A stretch of DNA of 5,797 nt, taken from contig JAEZLF010000263.1 in assembly GCA_023435925.1 (NCBI GenBank), positions 1 through 5,797 of the forward strand, given 5' to 3'. The stretch's first letter is position 1; every line of letters starts with the position of its first letter. Source of the DNA: Bacillota bacterium (GTDB taxonomy: Bacteria > Bacillota > Clostridia > Acetivibrionales > DTU013). Positions 1 to 5,741 of the stretch are shown here, piece after piece. Under the pieces are notes generated by a model. The model was given only the letters and a program-made list of their open reading frames with translations, made no database searches and was not told the origin of the DNA. The position numbers and the translations under genes were made by a program.

Positions 1-504
1 TTCATGAACAAAGGAAAAATTGTTCAGATGGCATCCCCGGAAGAAATGCTTCGCAATCCTGCAGATAATATTGTCAGAGAATTCATGGGACGGCATATCC
101 GAGACGGAGAAACACCGGAGCTTTATGCAGAGGATGTTATGCGGACACGTGTTTTGAAGGTGCCAAAAACTCTGCGTGCATTGGAATGTATTGATCGTAT
201 GGACCGATGGGAAGTTAATTCGGTAGTTGTCGTTAATGATGATGAAACATATGCTGGGACAGTATCATTAGAGAGAATTCAAAAGCAAGGCAAACCGGGG
301 CAGGAGATCGGAGAGCTAATTTCACAAGAGACTCCGACTGTTTCTCGACATAGCAAGGCTCAGGACATATTTGATCAGTTGCTTAAGTCTCCATGTAAAT
401 ATTTGGTTGTCCTTAATGATGACCGCACTGTTGCCGGCATCGTTACACGAACAAGTATGACAAAGGCTGTAGGCAGGTTTTTTTGGGGAGCGGAGGTATC
501 ATGA
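1..504 (+). CDS. opuCA: Glycine betaine/carnitine/choline ABC transporter, ATP-binding subunit (OpuCA-like), 3' part
   Basis: The window opens inside this gene. The frame is open from base 1 and ends at TGA 502-504, so the 5' part (roughly 200 residues with Walker A, signature and Walker B motifs, judging from the usual length of about 380) lies outside. Residues are numbered here from the Met at base 4. Residues 1-30 are the typical end of the ABC domain ('GKIVQMASPEEMLRNPA', 'REFMG'). Two CBS domains follow, at about 43-95 (starting EDVMRT) and 106-156 (ending VAGIVTRTSMTKAV). This layout is characteristic of OpuCA/ProV-like ATPases. In the family the ATPase sits on the inner membrane face and energises osmolyte uptake; the CBS pair is regulatory and in some Gram-positive OpuCA proteins binds c-di-AMP. 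The stop overlaps the next start (ATGA), so the two genes are translationally coupled. The family call is strong. Substrate choice within the OpuC/OpuB group is not readable from this fragment. Confidence 0.93.
   Translation, partial: FMNKGKIVQMASPEEMLRNPADNIVREFMGRHIRDGETPELYAEDVMRTRVLKVPKTLRALECIDRMDRWEVNSVVVVNDDETYAGTVSLERIQKQGKPGQEIGELISQETPTVSRHSKAQDIFDQLLKSPCKYLVVLNDDRTVAGIVTRTSMTKAVGRFFWGAEVS
492..496 (+). promoter_or_regulatory. Ribosome binding site of opuCB that decides its start
   Basis: GGAGG lies 4 bases before the ATG at 501. An upstream in-frame TTG at 483 would put this site inside the coding region and add six residues (MGSGGI) that are not typical of the family, so 501 is the better start. 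Confidence 0.75.
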
Positions 505-1145
505 ATTTTATAGCTTTTATCTATGAACATCATGCCGAAATTCTGACTAGTTTACTAAAACACATATATTTAGTAGTATTTTCGGTTGCGATTGGCATAC
601 TTTTTTCGATCCCTGCCGGTATTTTATTATCAAGGCATAAAAAAACCGCTGAAAAAATTTTAGCTGTTGTGGGAATTGTGCAAACCATTCCCGGGCTTGT
701 CATGTTAGGGTTAGCACTGATTTTGTTTGGTGTTGGAAACACTCCTGCGTTGGTAGTATTGTCTGTTTATTCAGTGCTTCCAATTTTACGCAATACTTAC
801 ACAGGATTAACTGAGGTTCAGCCAGGTTTGATAGAAGCAGGGCGGGGTCTCGGTATGACATCAACTCAGCTTCTTTTCCGCGTTGAACTGCCGTTGGCTG
901 TTCCATCGATTATAAGTGGAATTCGAATTTCAACCGTTTATATCGTTAGTTGGGCAGCATTAGCAGGATTAATTGGTGCCGGTGGTCTTGGCGATTTGAT
1001 TTGGACCGGTCTTTCTACGTATAATACAAACTATATTTTAGCTGGGGCAATTCCATCCGCAGTTCTTGCCTTTTTATTTAGCGGGTTAATAGGAGGAATT
1101 CTACGTTTTGTGACCCCGCGCGGATTAAGGGGAAATGCAGCATGA
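501..1145 (+). CDS. opuCB: Osmolyte ABC transporter permease (OpuCB-like)
   Basis: A 214-residue, very hydrophobic protein of the binding-protein-dependent permease family (BPD_transp_1). It has several membrane segments, at about residues 21-44, 54-77, 81-96, 143-165 and 176-203. The cytoplasmic EAA loop, which docks on the ATPase, is at about 112-134 (EAGRGLGMT... VELPLAVPS). 'QTIPGLVMLGLALILFGVGNTPA' and 'LIGAGGLGDLIWTGL' (each read here as a signature, not exact boundaries) are hallmarks of OpuCB/OpuCD and ProW-like subunits. Its length fits the family. It overlaps the upstream ATPase gene by 4 bases and the next permease gene by 4 bases, so the operon is compact and the subunits are likely made in fixed ratio. 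It forms one half of the membrane channel. Which of the two permeases corresponds to OpuCB and which to OpuCD is assigned only by order. Confidence 0.93.
   Translation: MNFIAFIYEHHAEILTSLLKHIYLVVFSVAIGILFSIPAGILLSRHKKTAEKILAVVGIVQTIPGLVMLGLALILFGVGNTPALVVLSVYSVLPILRNTYTGLTEVQPGLIEAGRGLGMTSTQLLFRVELPLAVPSIISGIRISTVYIVSWAALAGLIGAGGLGDLIWTGLSTYNTNYILAGAIPSAVLAFLFSGLIGGILRFVTPRGLRGNAA
1127..1133 (+). promoter_or_regulatory. Ribosome binding site of the second permease gene
   Basis: AAGGGGA lies 8 bases before the ATG at 1142, inside the 3' end of the first permease gene. This supports the overlapping ATGA start. Confidence 0.65.
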
Positions 1146-1741
1146 TTAATTTGTTACAATATATTATAGAACATCTTATTATAGTTATCATAGCCACTGT
1201 AATATCGGTTGGAATAGGAATAATTCTTGGTATTATAGGCTACTGGATCCGTCCTTTAGCGTCTCCAATTTTATTGTTCTCTGAAGCGGTGCAAACAATT
1301 CCTACTCTTGCATTACTGGCAATCCTAATGATACTGTTCGGGCTTGGTAATACAACAATTATATCAGGTCTTGTTCTTTATGCATTACTGCCTATTGTAC
1401 GCAATACCCACACCGGTTTAGTATCAGTTCCTCCTGCAATTAAGGAGGCAGCACGCGGCATGGGCATGTCGAAATTGCAAAGATTATTCTGGGTTGAACT
1501 GCCACTGGCATTTCCGCTTATTTTTTCAGGAATAAAAATTTCAGTGGTAAATTCTCTTTCCATTGCCGTAATAGGAGTGCTAATCGGTTCCGGTGGTCTT
1601 GGTTATCCGATCTATCGAGGAATACAGACCCAGAATTTAAACCTGATAATGAGTGGTGCAATTCCAATTATGATTATGGCTATTTTATTTGATTATCTGA
1701 TGTCTGTTATAGAAAAGCGTCTAAGCAGACATGCCAAATAG
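1142..1741 (+). CDS. opuCD: Osmolyte ABC transporter permease (OpuCD-like)
   Basis: A 199-residue membrane protein of the same permease family and clearly a paralogue of the preceding gene. The shared blocks are 'QTIPTLALLAILMILFGLGN' (51-70), 'LLPIVRNTHTGL' (82-93), the EAA loop at about 101-123 (KEAARGMGMS... VELPLA) and 'IGSGGLGYPIYRGI' (148-161). Membrane segments lie at about 11-33, 42-67, 72-85, 134-150 and 169-189. It pairs with the other permease to form the translocation path. It starts at ATG 1142, sharing 4 bases with the upstream stop, and ends 24 bases before the binding-protein gene. In Bacillus subtilis opuC the binding-protein gene lies between the two permease genes; here both permease genes come first. 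Confidence 0.93.
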   Translation: MINLLQYIIEHLIIVIIATVISVGIGIILGIIGYWIRPLASPILLFSEAVQTIPTLALLAILMILFGLGNTTIISGLVLYALLPIVRNTHTGLVSVPPAIKEAARGMGMSKLQRLFWVELPLAFPLIFSGIKISVVNSLSIAVIGVLIGSGGLGYPIYRGIQTQNLNLIMSGAIPIMIMAILFDYLMSVIEKRLSRHAK

Positions 1742-1751
1742 TTTACTATAG

Positions 1752-1757
1752 AAAGGA
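1752..1757 (+). promoter_or_regulatory. Ribosome binding site of the binding-protein gene
   Basis: AAAGGA lies 8 bases before the ATG at 1766, in the short gap after the permease gene. No promoter is evident in the gap, so the gene is probably read from the operon transcript. Confidence 0.6.
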
Positions 1758-1765
1758 TTGATATT

Positions 1766-2665
1766 ATGAAAAAAACACACGTGAAAGTTATTGCTTTGGC
1801 GACGGTGCTCTTACTATTACCTTCTGTTGTACTGACAGGTTGTTCTTCGTCTAATACTGTTACAGTTGGGTCAAAAGATTTTAGCGAAAATATTGTACTT
1901 GGCGAAATATTTGCTCAATTGATAGAAGCAAAGACAGACCTTAAGGTTATTCGTAAATTAAATATGGGTGGAACTTTTGTCAACTTTGAGGCAATAAAAA
2001 ATGGCCAAATTGACCTGTATCCTGAATATACCGGCACAGCTTTAACTGCACAACTTAAAATGGATGTTATTACCGATGCGGATGAAACATATCGTATCGT
2101 ATCTGAAGAATTTGATAAACAGTTCAATATCAAATGGCTAAAACCACTTGGTTTCAATAATACATACACTCTCGCTGTTACAAATGAAATATTTGAGACA
2201 TACAGGATTGAAACATTTAGCGACCTTGCTGCCATTTCCGAAAATCTTGTTTTTGGCGCAGAACATGAATTTTTTGACCGTCAGGACGGGTTTGATGGAC
2301 TGGTAAAAACTTATGGTATGAAGTTTAAGGGCGAACCTAAAAAGATGAATGTTTCCTTAAAATATCAAGCAATGGGAAGCGGGGATATTGACGTAACAGA
2401 TGCATTCGCTACAGATGGTCAGATTAAGCAGTATAATCTTAAAGTTCTAAAGGATGACAAGAACTTTTTCCCGCCATATTATGCCGCTCCAATCATTCGT
2501 AAAGAAGTATTGGAAAAATATCCTGAGCTTGAACAAATACTTAATTCTCTTGAAGGTTTGATTGATGATGAGACCATGATGGAAATGAACTATAAAATAG
2601 ACGTTGATAATCAAGATATAAAGAAAGTTGCGGAAGATTTTTTAAGAGAAAAGGGGTTAATATAA
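1766..2665 (+). CDS. opuCC: Osmolyte ABC transporter substrate-binding lipoprotein (OpuCC-like)
   Basis: A 299-residue extracytoplasmic binding protein anchored as a lipoprotein. Residues 1-26 form a signal peptide: positive N end (MKKTHVK), hydrophobic core, and lipobox LTGC with Cys26 as the expected lipidated residue. The mature part has the OpuAC/ProX-type (type 2 fold) markers GSKDFSEN (35-42), DLYPEYTGTA (83-92), DAFATDG (212-218) and FFPPYYAAP (234-242). From memory of the B. subtilis OpuCC structure, the ligand's quaternary ammonium sits in a cage of four tyrosines (91, 137, 217, 241). A constant offset of three maps these to Tyr88, Tyr134, Phe214 and Tyr238 here, so one position is Phe instead of Tyr. 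This mapping is unaligned inference. The protein delivers glycine betaine, carnitine, choline or similar solutes to the two permeases. A terminator follows. The family is certain; the exact ligand is not. Confidence 0.94.
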   Translation: MKKTHVKVIALATVLLLLPSVVLTGCSSSNTVTVGSKDFSENIVLGEIFAQLIEAKTDLKVIRKLNMGGTFVNFEAIKNGQIDLYPEYTGTALTAQLKMDVITDADETYRIVSEEFDKQFNIKWLKPLGFNNTYTLAVTNEIFETYRIETFSDLAAISENLVFGAEHEFFDRQDGFDGLVKTYGMKFKGEPKKMNVSLKYQAMGSGDIDVTDAFATDGQIKQYNLKVLKDDKNFFPPYYAAPIIRKEVLEKYPELEQILNSLEGLIDDETMMEMNYKIDVDNQDIKKVAEDFLREKGLI

Positions 2666-2724
2666 TACAATAATTATTATTTTTTACAATACTATTTAAT
2701 ATCAAATATAGCGAAGGACTTATG

Positions 2725-2758
2725 ATGCGTGGAGGGTTTAACCTGTCCACGCATTTTT
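2725..2758 (+). terminator. Rho-independent terminator of the opuC operon
   Basis: A perfect 9-bp stem, ATGCGTGGA (2725-2733) with TCCACGCAT (2746-2754), has a 12-base loop and runs straight into five T residues (2754-2758). It lies 60 bases after the binding-protein stop, with no gene between. No A tract precedes the stem, so it should act on the + strand only. Confidence 0.88.
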
Positions 2759-2770
2759 ATATAGCAAGTA

Positions 2771-3139
2771 ATGTACATAAAACCTGTTTACATCTTTGAT
2801 ATTCTTGACACTGATGAATATTTCGCCATAGGTGTAACCAATCAATTCATATTCAGATTATATTATCAAGATCGATATGTCGAAAGATAGATATATTATG
2901 GGGTATTTAAAGATACGGATATGGTAGGAGGACTAAGCATCCATTCTGCAGGGAGAGTTAATTTCCTGTGGGTCGATCCCAAATTAAAAATTGAGACAAT
3001 TTATTGTGAGACATTGAATGGTGGTTTGGGACGGTATTACTGAAACCGGAATGAGTTAAATGCCTTTCAGATTTTCAGAAGCTGTGTTATCACTCTGGAC
3101 AGTGGTGTTGTTTTGATAGAGAATATATATTGGCTATAA
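2771..3139 (+). pseudogene. Probable decayed gene of unknown family, one frame with two internal stops
   Basis: The stretch between the opuC terminator and the DUF362 gene has no intact gene, but one frame stays open for 122 codons except for TAG at 2888-2890 and TGA at 3041-3043. It begins at ATG 2771 (MYIKPVYIFDILDTDEYFAI), continues after the first stop as IYYGVFKDTDMVGGLSIHSA and after the second as NRNELNAFQIF, and ends at TAA 3137-3139, directly against the next ATG. The translation has a normal protein-like composition, rich in aromatic and hydrophobic residues in alternating patterns that suggest beta strands. There is no good ribosome binding site before 2771. I do not recognise the family. 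Low-GC DNA can hold such a frame by chance, so this is a moderate call. The first piece alone would encode a 39-residue peptide. Confidence 0.4.
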
Positions 3140-3140
3140 A
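3113..3140 (+). promoter_or_regulatory. Candidate sigma-A promoter for the DUF362 gene
   Basis: TTGATA (3113-3118) and TATAAA (3135-3140) each match five of six consensus bases and are 16 bases apart. Transcription would start near 3146-3148, just before the GAGGAG ribosome binding site. That would exclude the ATG at 3140 from the message, which bears on where the protein starts. Confidence 0.5.
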
Positions 3141-4297
3141 TGAAAATGAGGAGTGAGCAAAATAATGGGAAAAGCAAGGTTTATTTTACGGATTTTCGCA
3201 CGATACCTTTTGGAGACGGACTGCCTGCCAAACTTAAAAAACTCATCAAAAAAGCTGGTATCGATCAGATAGATATGGATGGCAAATTCGTTGCTATCAA
3301 GATGCACTTTGGTGAGTTGGGGAATGTCAGCTACCTTCGTCCCAATTATGCCAGAGCTGTGGTTGATGTAGTAAAGGAACTGGGTGGTAAGCCTTTCCTG
3401 ACTGACTGCAATACCTTGTATCCTGGAAAACGGAAAAATGCTCTTGAACATTTGGAGTGTGCATGGGAAAACGGCTTTACACCGCTGACAGTAGGATGTC
3501 CCATATTGATAGGAGATGGACTTAAGGGTACCGATGATATCGCGGTGCCTGTCAAGGGGGGACAATATGTAAAGGAAGCCAAAATCGGCCGGGCTATTAT
3601 GGATGCGGACGTTTTTATCAGCCTGACTCATTTCAAGGGGCATGAGTTGACCGGTTTTGGCGGAGCGATTAAAAACATAGGGATGGGCTGCGGCTCCCGG
3701 GCCGGAAAAAAGGAACAACACAGCAATGGTAAGGCACGTATCTCTCAACATAAATGCCGGGGCTGCCTCAGGTGTCTGAAAGAGTGTGCCAATAAGGCCT
3801 TGGTATTTGATACAGTCCGCAAAAAGATGACGGTTAATAAAGAAAACTGCGTGGGCTGCGGTCGTTGCCTTGGTTCTTGCAATTTTGACGCTATCTCATT
3901 TGACAACGACGCTGCCGTTGAGCAGTTAAATCGTCGAATGGCGGAATACGCCAAGGCCGTATTGGACGGTCGTCCCAGCTTCCATATTTCCCTGGTGGTG
4001 GATGTGTCCCCCTATTGCGACTGTCATGGAGAAAACGATGTGCCTATTCTGCCTGATTTGGGTATGTTCGCCTCCTTTGATCCGCTGGCGTTGGATCAAG
4101 CATGTGTAGACGCATGTTTAAAAGCCACTCCCCTTCCGGGAAGCCATCTGACCGACAACATGGCTAAGCCAGGTTTTGTTGACCATCATGACCACTTCAT
4201 CAACTCCACGCCCGAGTCCGAATGGCGCACTTGTCTGGAGCATGCTGAAAAAATCGTTTTGGGTACGCGTAAATATGAGCTTATTGTGGTTAAATAA
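3140..4297 (+). CDS. DUF362 domain protein with two 4Fe-4S ferredoxin motifs
   Basis: A 385-residue soluble protein with no signal peptide or membrane segment. The DUF362 part covers about residues 13-190, with blocks KVYFTDFR (13-20), KMHFGELGNVSYLRP (54-68), FLTDCNTLYPGK (86-97) and HFKGHELTGFGGAIKNIGMG (164-183). A bacterial-type ferredoxin domain follows with two CxxCxxCxxxC motifs: Cys206/209/212/216 and Cys237/240/243/247. These should hold two [4Fe-4S] clusters. The C-terminal part (about 280-385) returns to the family pattern, with PYCDCHGENDVPI and the conserved FDPLALDQACVDA. Such proteins are common in anaerobes; an electron-transfer or metal-related role is likely, but the reaction is unknown. 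It has its own candidate promoter and appears to be a single gene. The start is uncertain: 3140 is the longest in-frame choice but lacks a ribosome binding site, and the expected start (ATG 3165) is one base out of frame, as if one A had been lost from the run at 3170-3173. Confidence 0.88.
   Translation: MKMRSEQNNGKSKVYFTDFRTIPFGDGLPAKLKKLIKKAGIDQIDMDGKFVAIKMHFGELGNVSYLRPNYARAVVDVVKELGGKPFLTDCNTLYPGKRKNALEHLECAWENGFTPLTVGCPILIGDGLKGTDDIAVPVKGGQYVKEAKIGRAIMDADVFISLTHFKGHELTGFGGAIKNIGMGCGSRAGKKEQHSNGKARISQHKCRGCLRCLKECANKALVFDTVRKKMTVNKENCVGCGRCLGSCNFDAISFDNDAAVEQLNRRMAEYAKAVLDGRPSFHISLVVDVSPYCDCHGENDVPILPDLGMFASFDPLALDQACVDACLKATPLPGSHLTDNMAKPGFVDHHDHFINSTPESEWRTCLEHAEKIVLGTRKYELIVVK
3148..3153 (+). 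promoter_or_regulatory. Ribosome binding site that points to an out-of-frame ATG
   Basis: GAGGAG is the only strong Shine-Dalgarno sequence near the start of the DUF362 gene. It lies 11 bases before the ATG at 3165-3167, which is one base out of frame with the protein, and downstream of both in-frame ATGs (3140 and 3146), neither of which has a site of its own. Confidence 0.55.
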
Positions 4298-4320
4298 AAG
4301 TATATAATTGTTGGATGTGG

Positions 4321-4395
4321 ATGTACCGTATTGATACTGAGGCTTTGAGTTTTGATATTACCGGTTATATCAAAGTGCATTATACAGCAAGGTGA
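4321..4395 (+). other. Gap between the DUF362 gene and the SLH remnant: short coding-like scrap and hairpin
   Basis: No intact gene. A frame read from ATG 4321 gives 24 codons (MYRIDTEALSFDITGYIKVH, then four more residues) and stops at TGA 4393-4395, just where the SLH frame becomes open. It may be the preceding part of the same lost gene in a shifted frame, but I cannot identify it. Within it, TTTGATAT (4351-4358) and ATATCAAA (4367-4374) can form an 8-bp AT-rich hairpin. No T tract follows, so it is not a convincing terminator for the DUF362 gene. Confidence 0.25.
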
Positions 4396-4601
4396 ACATT
4401 TCCTGCCTTGTGATTTCTGGAAAGACCCTTGATGACTTTTGTGATGCAAAAGAAATCAATTTATGGGCAAAAGAAGCCTTTACCCTGTTTGTGGAGACCG
4501 GAACTGTAGTTGGCAATAATGGAAAATTAACTCCAAACGGTAAGACAACAAGAGCGGAAATGGCACAGATACTGTTCAGTCTGCTGTTAAAATCAAAATA
4601 A
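4392..4601 (+). pseudogene. C-terminal remnant of an S-layer homology (SLH) domain protein
   Basis: The frame ends at TAA 4599-4601 and carries one recognisable SLH motif: 'GKTLDDFCDAKEINLWAKEA', then 'LFVETGTVVG', 'NNGKLTPNGKTTRAEMAQIL' and a short tail LLLKSK. This is the usual last SLH repeat of clostridial and Paenibacillus surface proteins, which use three such repeats to bind cell-wall polysaccharide and hold enzymes or S-layer proteins on the cell. Here only one repeat is present. Upstream the frame meets a stop at 4353-4355, there is no signal peptide, no earlier SLH repeat, no enzyme domain and no ribosome binding site at the possible GTG start (4392). A lone motif of about 60 residues in a cytosolic peptide has no obvious use, so I read it as the 3' end of a deleted gene. 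The motif itself is clear. Confidence 0.75.
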
Positions 4602-4895
4602 AAAGTGATTAATGTAAAACCGCTATCTTTGGACTGCTTCCTGTCTGTCTGTCAGGGAGCAGTTTGATTGGTTGACATTTTTCCAGGCACAGTTACCATA
4701 AAAGATGGTACATATGCATCAATTCCATCAACTCGAGCCATGTTGAGTGCATAGTTTTGATGTCAAGGATTGAAAGGTGAATGTTGGGAGTAATTAGAAT
4801 GAGAAGGATACTATAATTGCTTTATTGAAGATTTTACTATATTTAATAGAGAGTCGTTGAAACAGCGGACGCTATCGCGTTCTTGTGTCTCTCTT
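4602..4895. other. Intergenic stretch between the SLH remnant and the convergent repair operon
   Basis: No gene is supported here. Besides the hairpin at 4633-4663 it holds a short frame at 4668-4754 reading LVDIFPGTVTIKDGTYASIP and ending at TAG, which looks protein-like but is too short to identify. The DNA under it contains a perfect 6-bp inverted repeat, TACCAT (4694-4699) and ATGGTA (4705-4710). A perfect TATAAT (4812-4817) has no matching -35 box. Near the end of the - strand operon, GGACGC (4867-4872) and GCGTTC (4877-4882) can pair around TATC, a small hairpin without a proper T tract. No strong terminator for the - strand operon is visible. Confidence 0.4.
4633..4665 (+). terminator. 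Hairpin, possible terminator of the lost SLH gene
   Basis: ACTGCTTCCTG (4633-4643) pairs with CAGGGAGCAGT (4653-4663) in an 11-bp stem with one G-T wobble. The 9-base loop is TCTGTCTGT. Only three T residues (4663-4665) follow before G, so the tail is weak. It lies 31 bases after the SLH stop, where a terminator would be expected. Confidence 0.5.
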
Positions 4896-5486
4896 TTACC
4901 CTACCAACCTCTTTTCCAGCCTCATCGGCACCCGAAAGAGCACTTCATTTACAATCCCCCTATGCGAAACCCAATCCGCTATTTCATCCTTTCGCAAAAT
5001 CACCGGCATTCGGTCGTGAATCTCTCGCATAGATTCATTTGCCGCAGTGGTCAGAATGACATAGCGCGGCAGTTCGCCTACCGCGGGCGGAGTGTACAGT
5101 CCCGCCATATAGAGCACGGGGCTGTGCGGGTCATTGAAAAGAAACTTCTCTTTCTTCTGCCCTGGTGTATGCGTCCACTCAAAGAAGCCGGTTGAAACAA
5201 TCACACAACGCCTTGCTGCAAGCGCATCTGAAAAGGTGCGCTTTTCTCTTGCCGTTTCTGCACGGGCATTGATAATCACACCGCTGCCTTGGTACTTTGG
5301 AAAGCCCCATGTCATCAGCTCCGCCCCGTAACCGCTCTCGCTTTTCACAAACACCGGGGCTGTGTTTGTGGGAAATATCTCACCGGATGGCATACTGCCC
5401 TCACCGTATTTGCGGTCAATCTCCCGTGCGATGTTCTGGATTTCTTCTATTTCTTTATCACTCATTACAATATATCGCCCGCACAT
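4896..5486 (-). CDS. SOS response-associated peptidase family protein (SRAP, YedK/HMCES-like)
   Basis: A complete 196-residue SRAP protein. The family protects abasic sites in single-stranded DNA by forming a covalent thiazolidine link through the N-terminal cysteine, which is exposed when Met1 is removed. All key residues are present: Cys2 and Arg4 in MCGRY, Asn73 in NARAET (73-78), Glu103 in GFFEW (100-104) and His157 in HDRMPVIL (157-164). They correspond to Cys2, Asn75, Glu105 and His160 of E. coli YedK. It is somewhat shorter than YedK (about 222 residues), with no sign of truncation at either end. The ATG at 5484-5486 directly follows the TAG of the upstream gene. GAAGG 5 bases before the ATG and GGAGG 11 bases before it can both serve as ribosome binding sites. 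The region is GC-rich compared with the opuC genes. Its place behind a probable Y-family polymerase gene supports a DNA-damage tolerance role. Confidence 0.95.
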   Translation of the reverse strand: MCGRYIVMSDKEIEEIQNIAREIDRKYGEGSMPSGEIFPTNTAPVFVKSESGYGAELMTWGFPKYQGSGVIINARAETAREKRTFSDALAARRCVIVSTGFFEWTHTPGQKKEKFLFNDPHSPVLYMAGLYTPPAVGELPRYVILTTAANESMREIHDRMPVILRKDEIADWVSHRGIVNEVLFRVPMRLEKRLVG

Positions 5487-5726
5487 CTACACCTTCGCCT
5501 CCACAAACCAACGATTCTCTTCAAGGAACAGATAGGTTTCCTTGCCCGCAATCCGGCAGGTGTAGCGTATCCCGGCACCACCGGCCTTGAGTGATGCCGC
5601 CCTGCGGATATCAAGCACTCTGTCTATATAATACATCGAGCCATCCTCCCATTGCAAATACAATGGCATAATGGTGCCATCCGTCGTAAAACGGGCGGCA
5701 ACATCAACATATACCTTTCTAGCCAT
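5487..5726 (-). CDS. Small conserved-looking protein of a DNA-repair operon, function unknown
   Basis: A 79-residue protein starting MARKVYVDVAARFTTDGTIM and ending FLEENRWFVEAKV. The body has 'PLYLQWEDGSMYYIDRVLDI', a basic stretch RRAASLKAGG (41-50) and 'IRYTCRIAGKETYLF', which suggest a small mostly beta-strand fold. There is no Cys pair, signal peptide or membrane segment. The start is well supported: GGAGGA (5735-5740, read on the - strand) lies 8 bases before the ATG. Its TAG abuts the ATG of the SRAP gene, and it begins 15 bases after the end of the upstream gene, so the three are one operon. I recall similar small proteins beside Y-family polymerase and SRAP genes in clostridia, and the 'W-G-x-Y-x-I-x-x-VLD' style pattern loosely resembles DUF6504 proteins near ImuB/DnaE2 in actinobacteria. 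Both points are memory or inference. It is not YolD-like in its motifs. A polymerase accessory role is a guess. Confidence 0.85.
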   Translation of the reverse strand: MARKVYVDVAARFTTDGTIMPLYLQWEDGSMYYIDRVLDIRRAASLKAGGAGIRYTCRIAGKETYLFLEENRWFVEAKV

Positions 5727-5734
5727 GGTAACGT

Positions 5735-5740
5735 TCCTCC
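5735..5740 (-). promoter_or_regulatory. Ribosome binding site of the 79-residue protein gene
   Basis: GGAGGA on the - strand lies 8 bases before the ATG (5724-5726), directly after the stop of the upstream gene (5742-5744). The tight spacing supports co-translation within one operon. Confidence 0.8.
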
Positions 5741-5741
5741 G

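Noticed and set aside
1915..2235. A 106-codon - strand frame inside the binding-protein gene
   Set aside because: It is antisense to a well-identified gene and has no ribosome binding site or motif.
2805..2833. TTGACA at 2805-2810 as a promoter -35 box
   Set aside because: The sequence 17 bases downstream (ATAGGT) is a poor -10 box and no gene with a ribosome binding site follows.
2888..3043. Recoding of TAG and TGA (readthrough, pyrrolysine or selenocysteine) in the frame starting at 2771
   Set aside because: Two different stops in one short frame, with no clear hairpin after either and no recognised selenoprotein or methyltransferase family, fit decay better.
3134..3751. A 205-codon open frame on the - strand opposite the DUF362 gene
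   Set aside because: It lies wholly opposite a gene with clear family motifs, has no recognisable domain, and looks like a shadow of the other strand.
4672..4702. TTGACA at 4672-4677 as a promoter
   Set aside because: No good -10 box lies at normal spacing; the nearest (CATAAA) is 19 bases away, and nothing coding follows on that strand.
4812..4817. Perfect TATAAT as a promoter -10 box
   Set aside because: There is no -35 match and no TGn extension, and a transcript would run antisense into the SRAP gene. Such hexamers are frequent in AT-rich DNA.
4857..5594. Several + strand open frames opposite the SRAP and 79-residue genes
   Set aside because: They mirror GC-rich coding DNA whose - strand products have clear motifs, ribosome binding sites and operon spacing. 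The + strand translations have no family features.
5487..5726. The 79-residue protein as YolD, the usual small partner of UvrX/UmuC-type polymerases in Bacillus
   Set aside because: It lacks the motifs I associate with YolD, so only the genomic position is similar.
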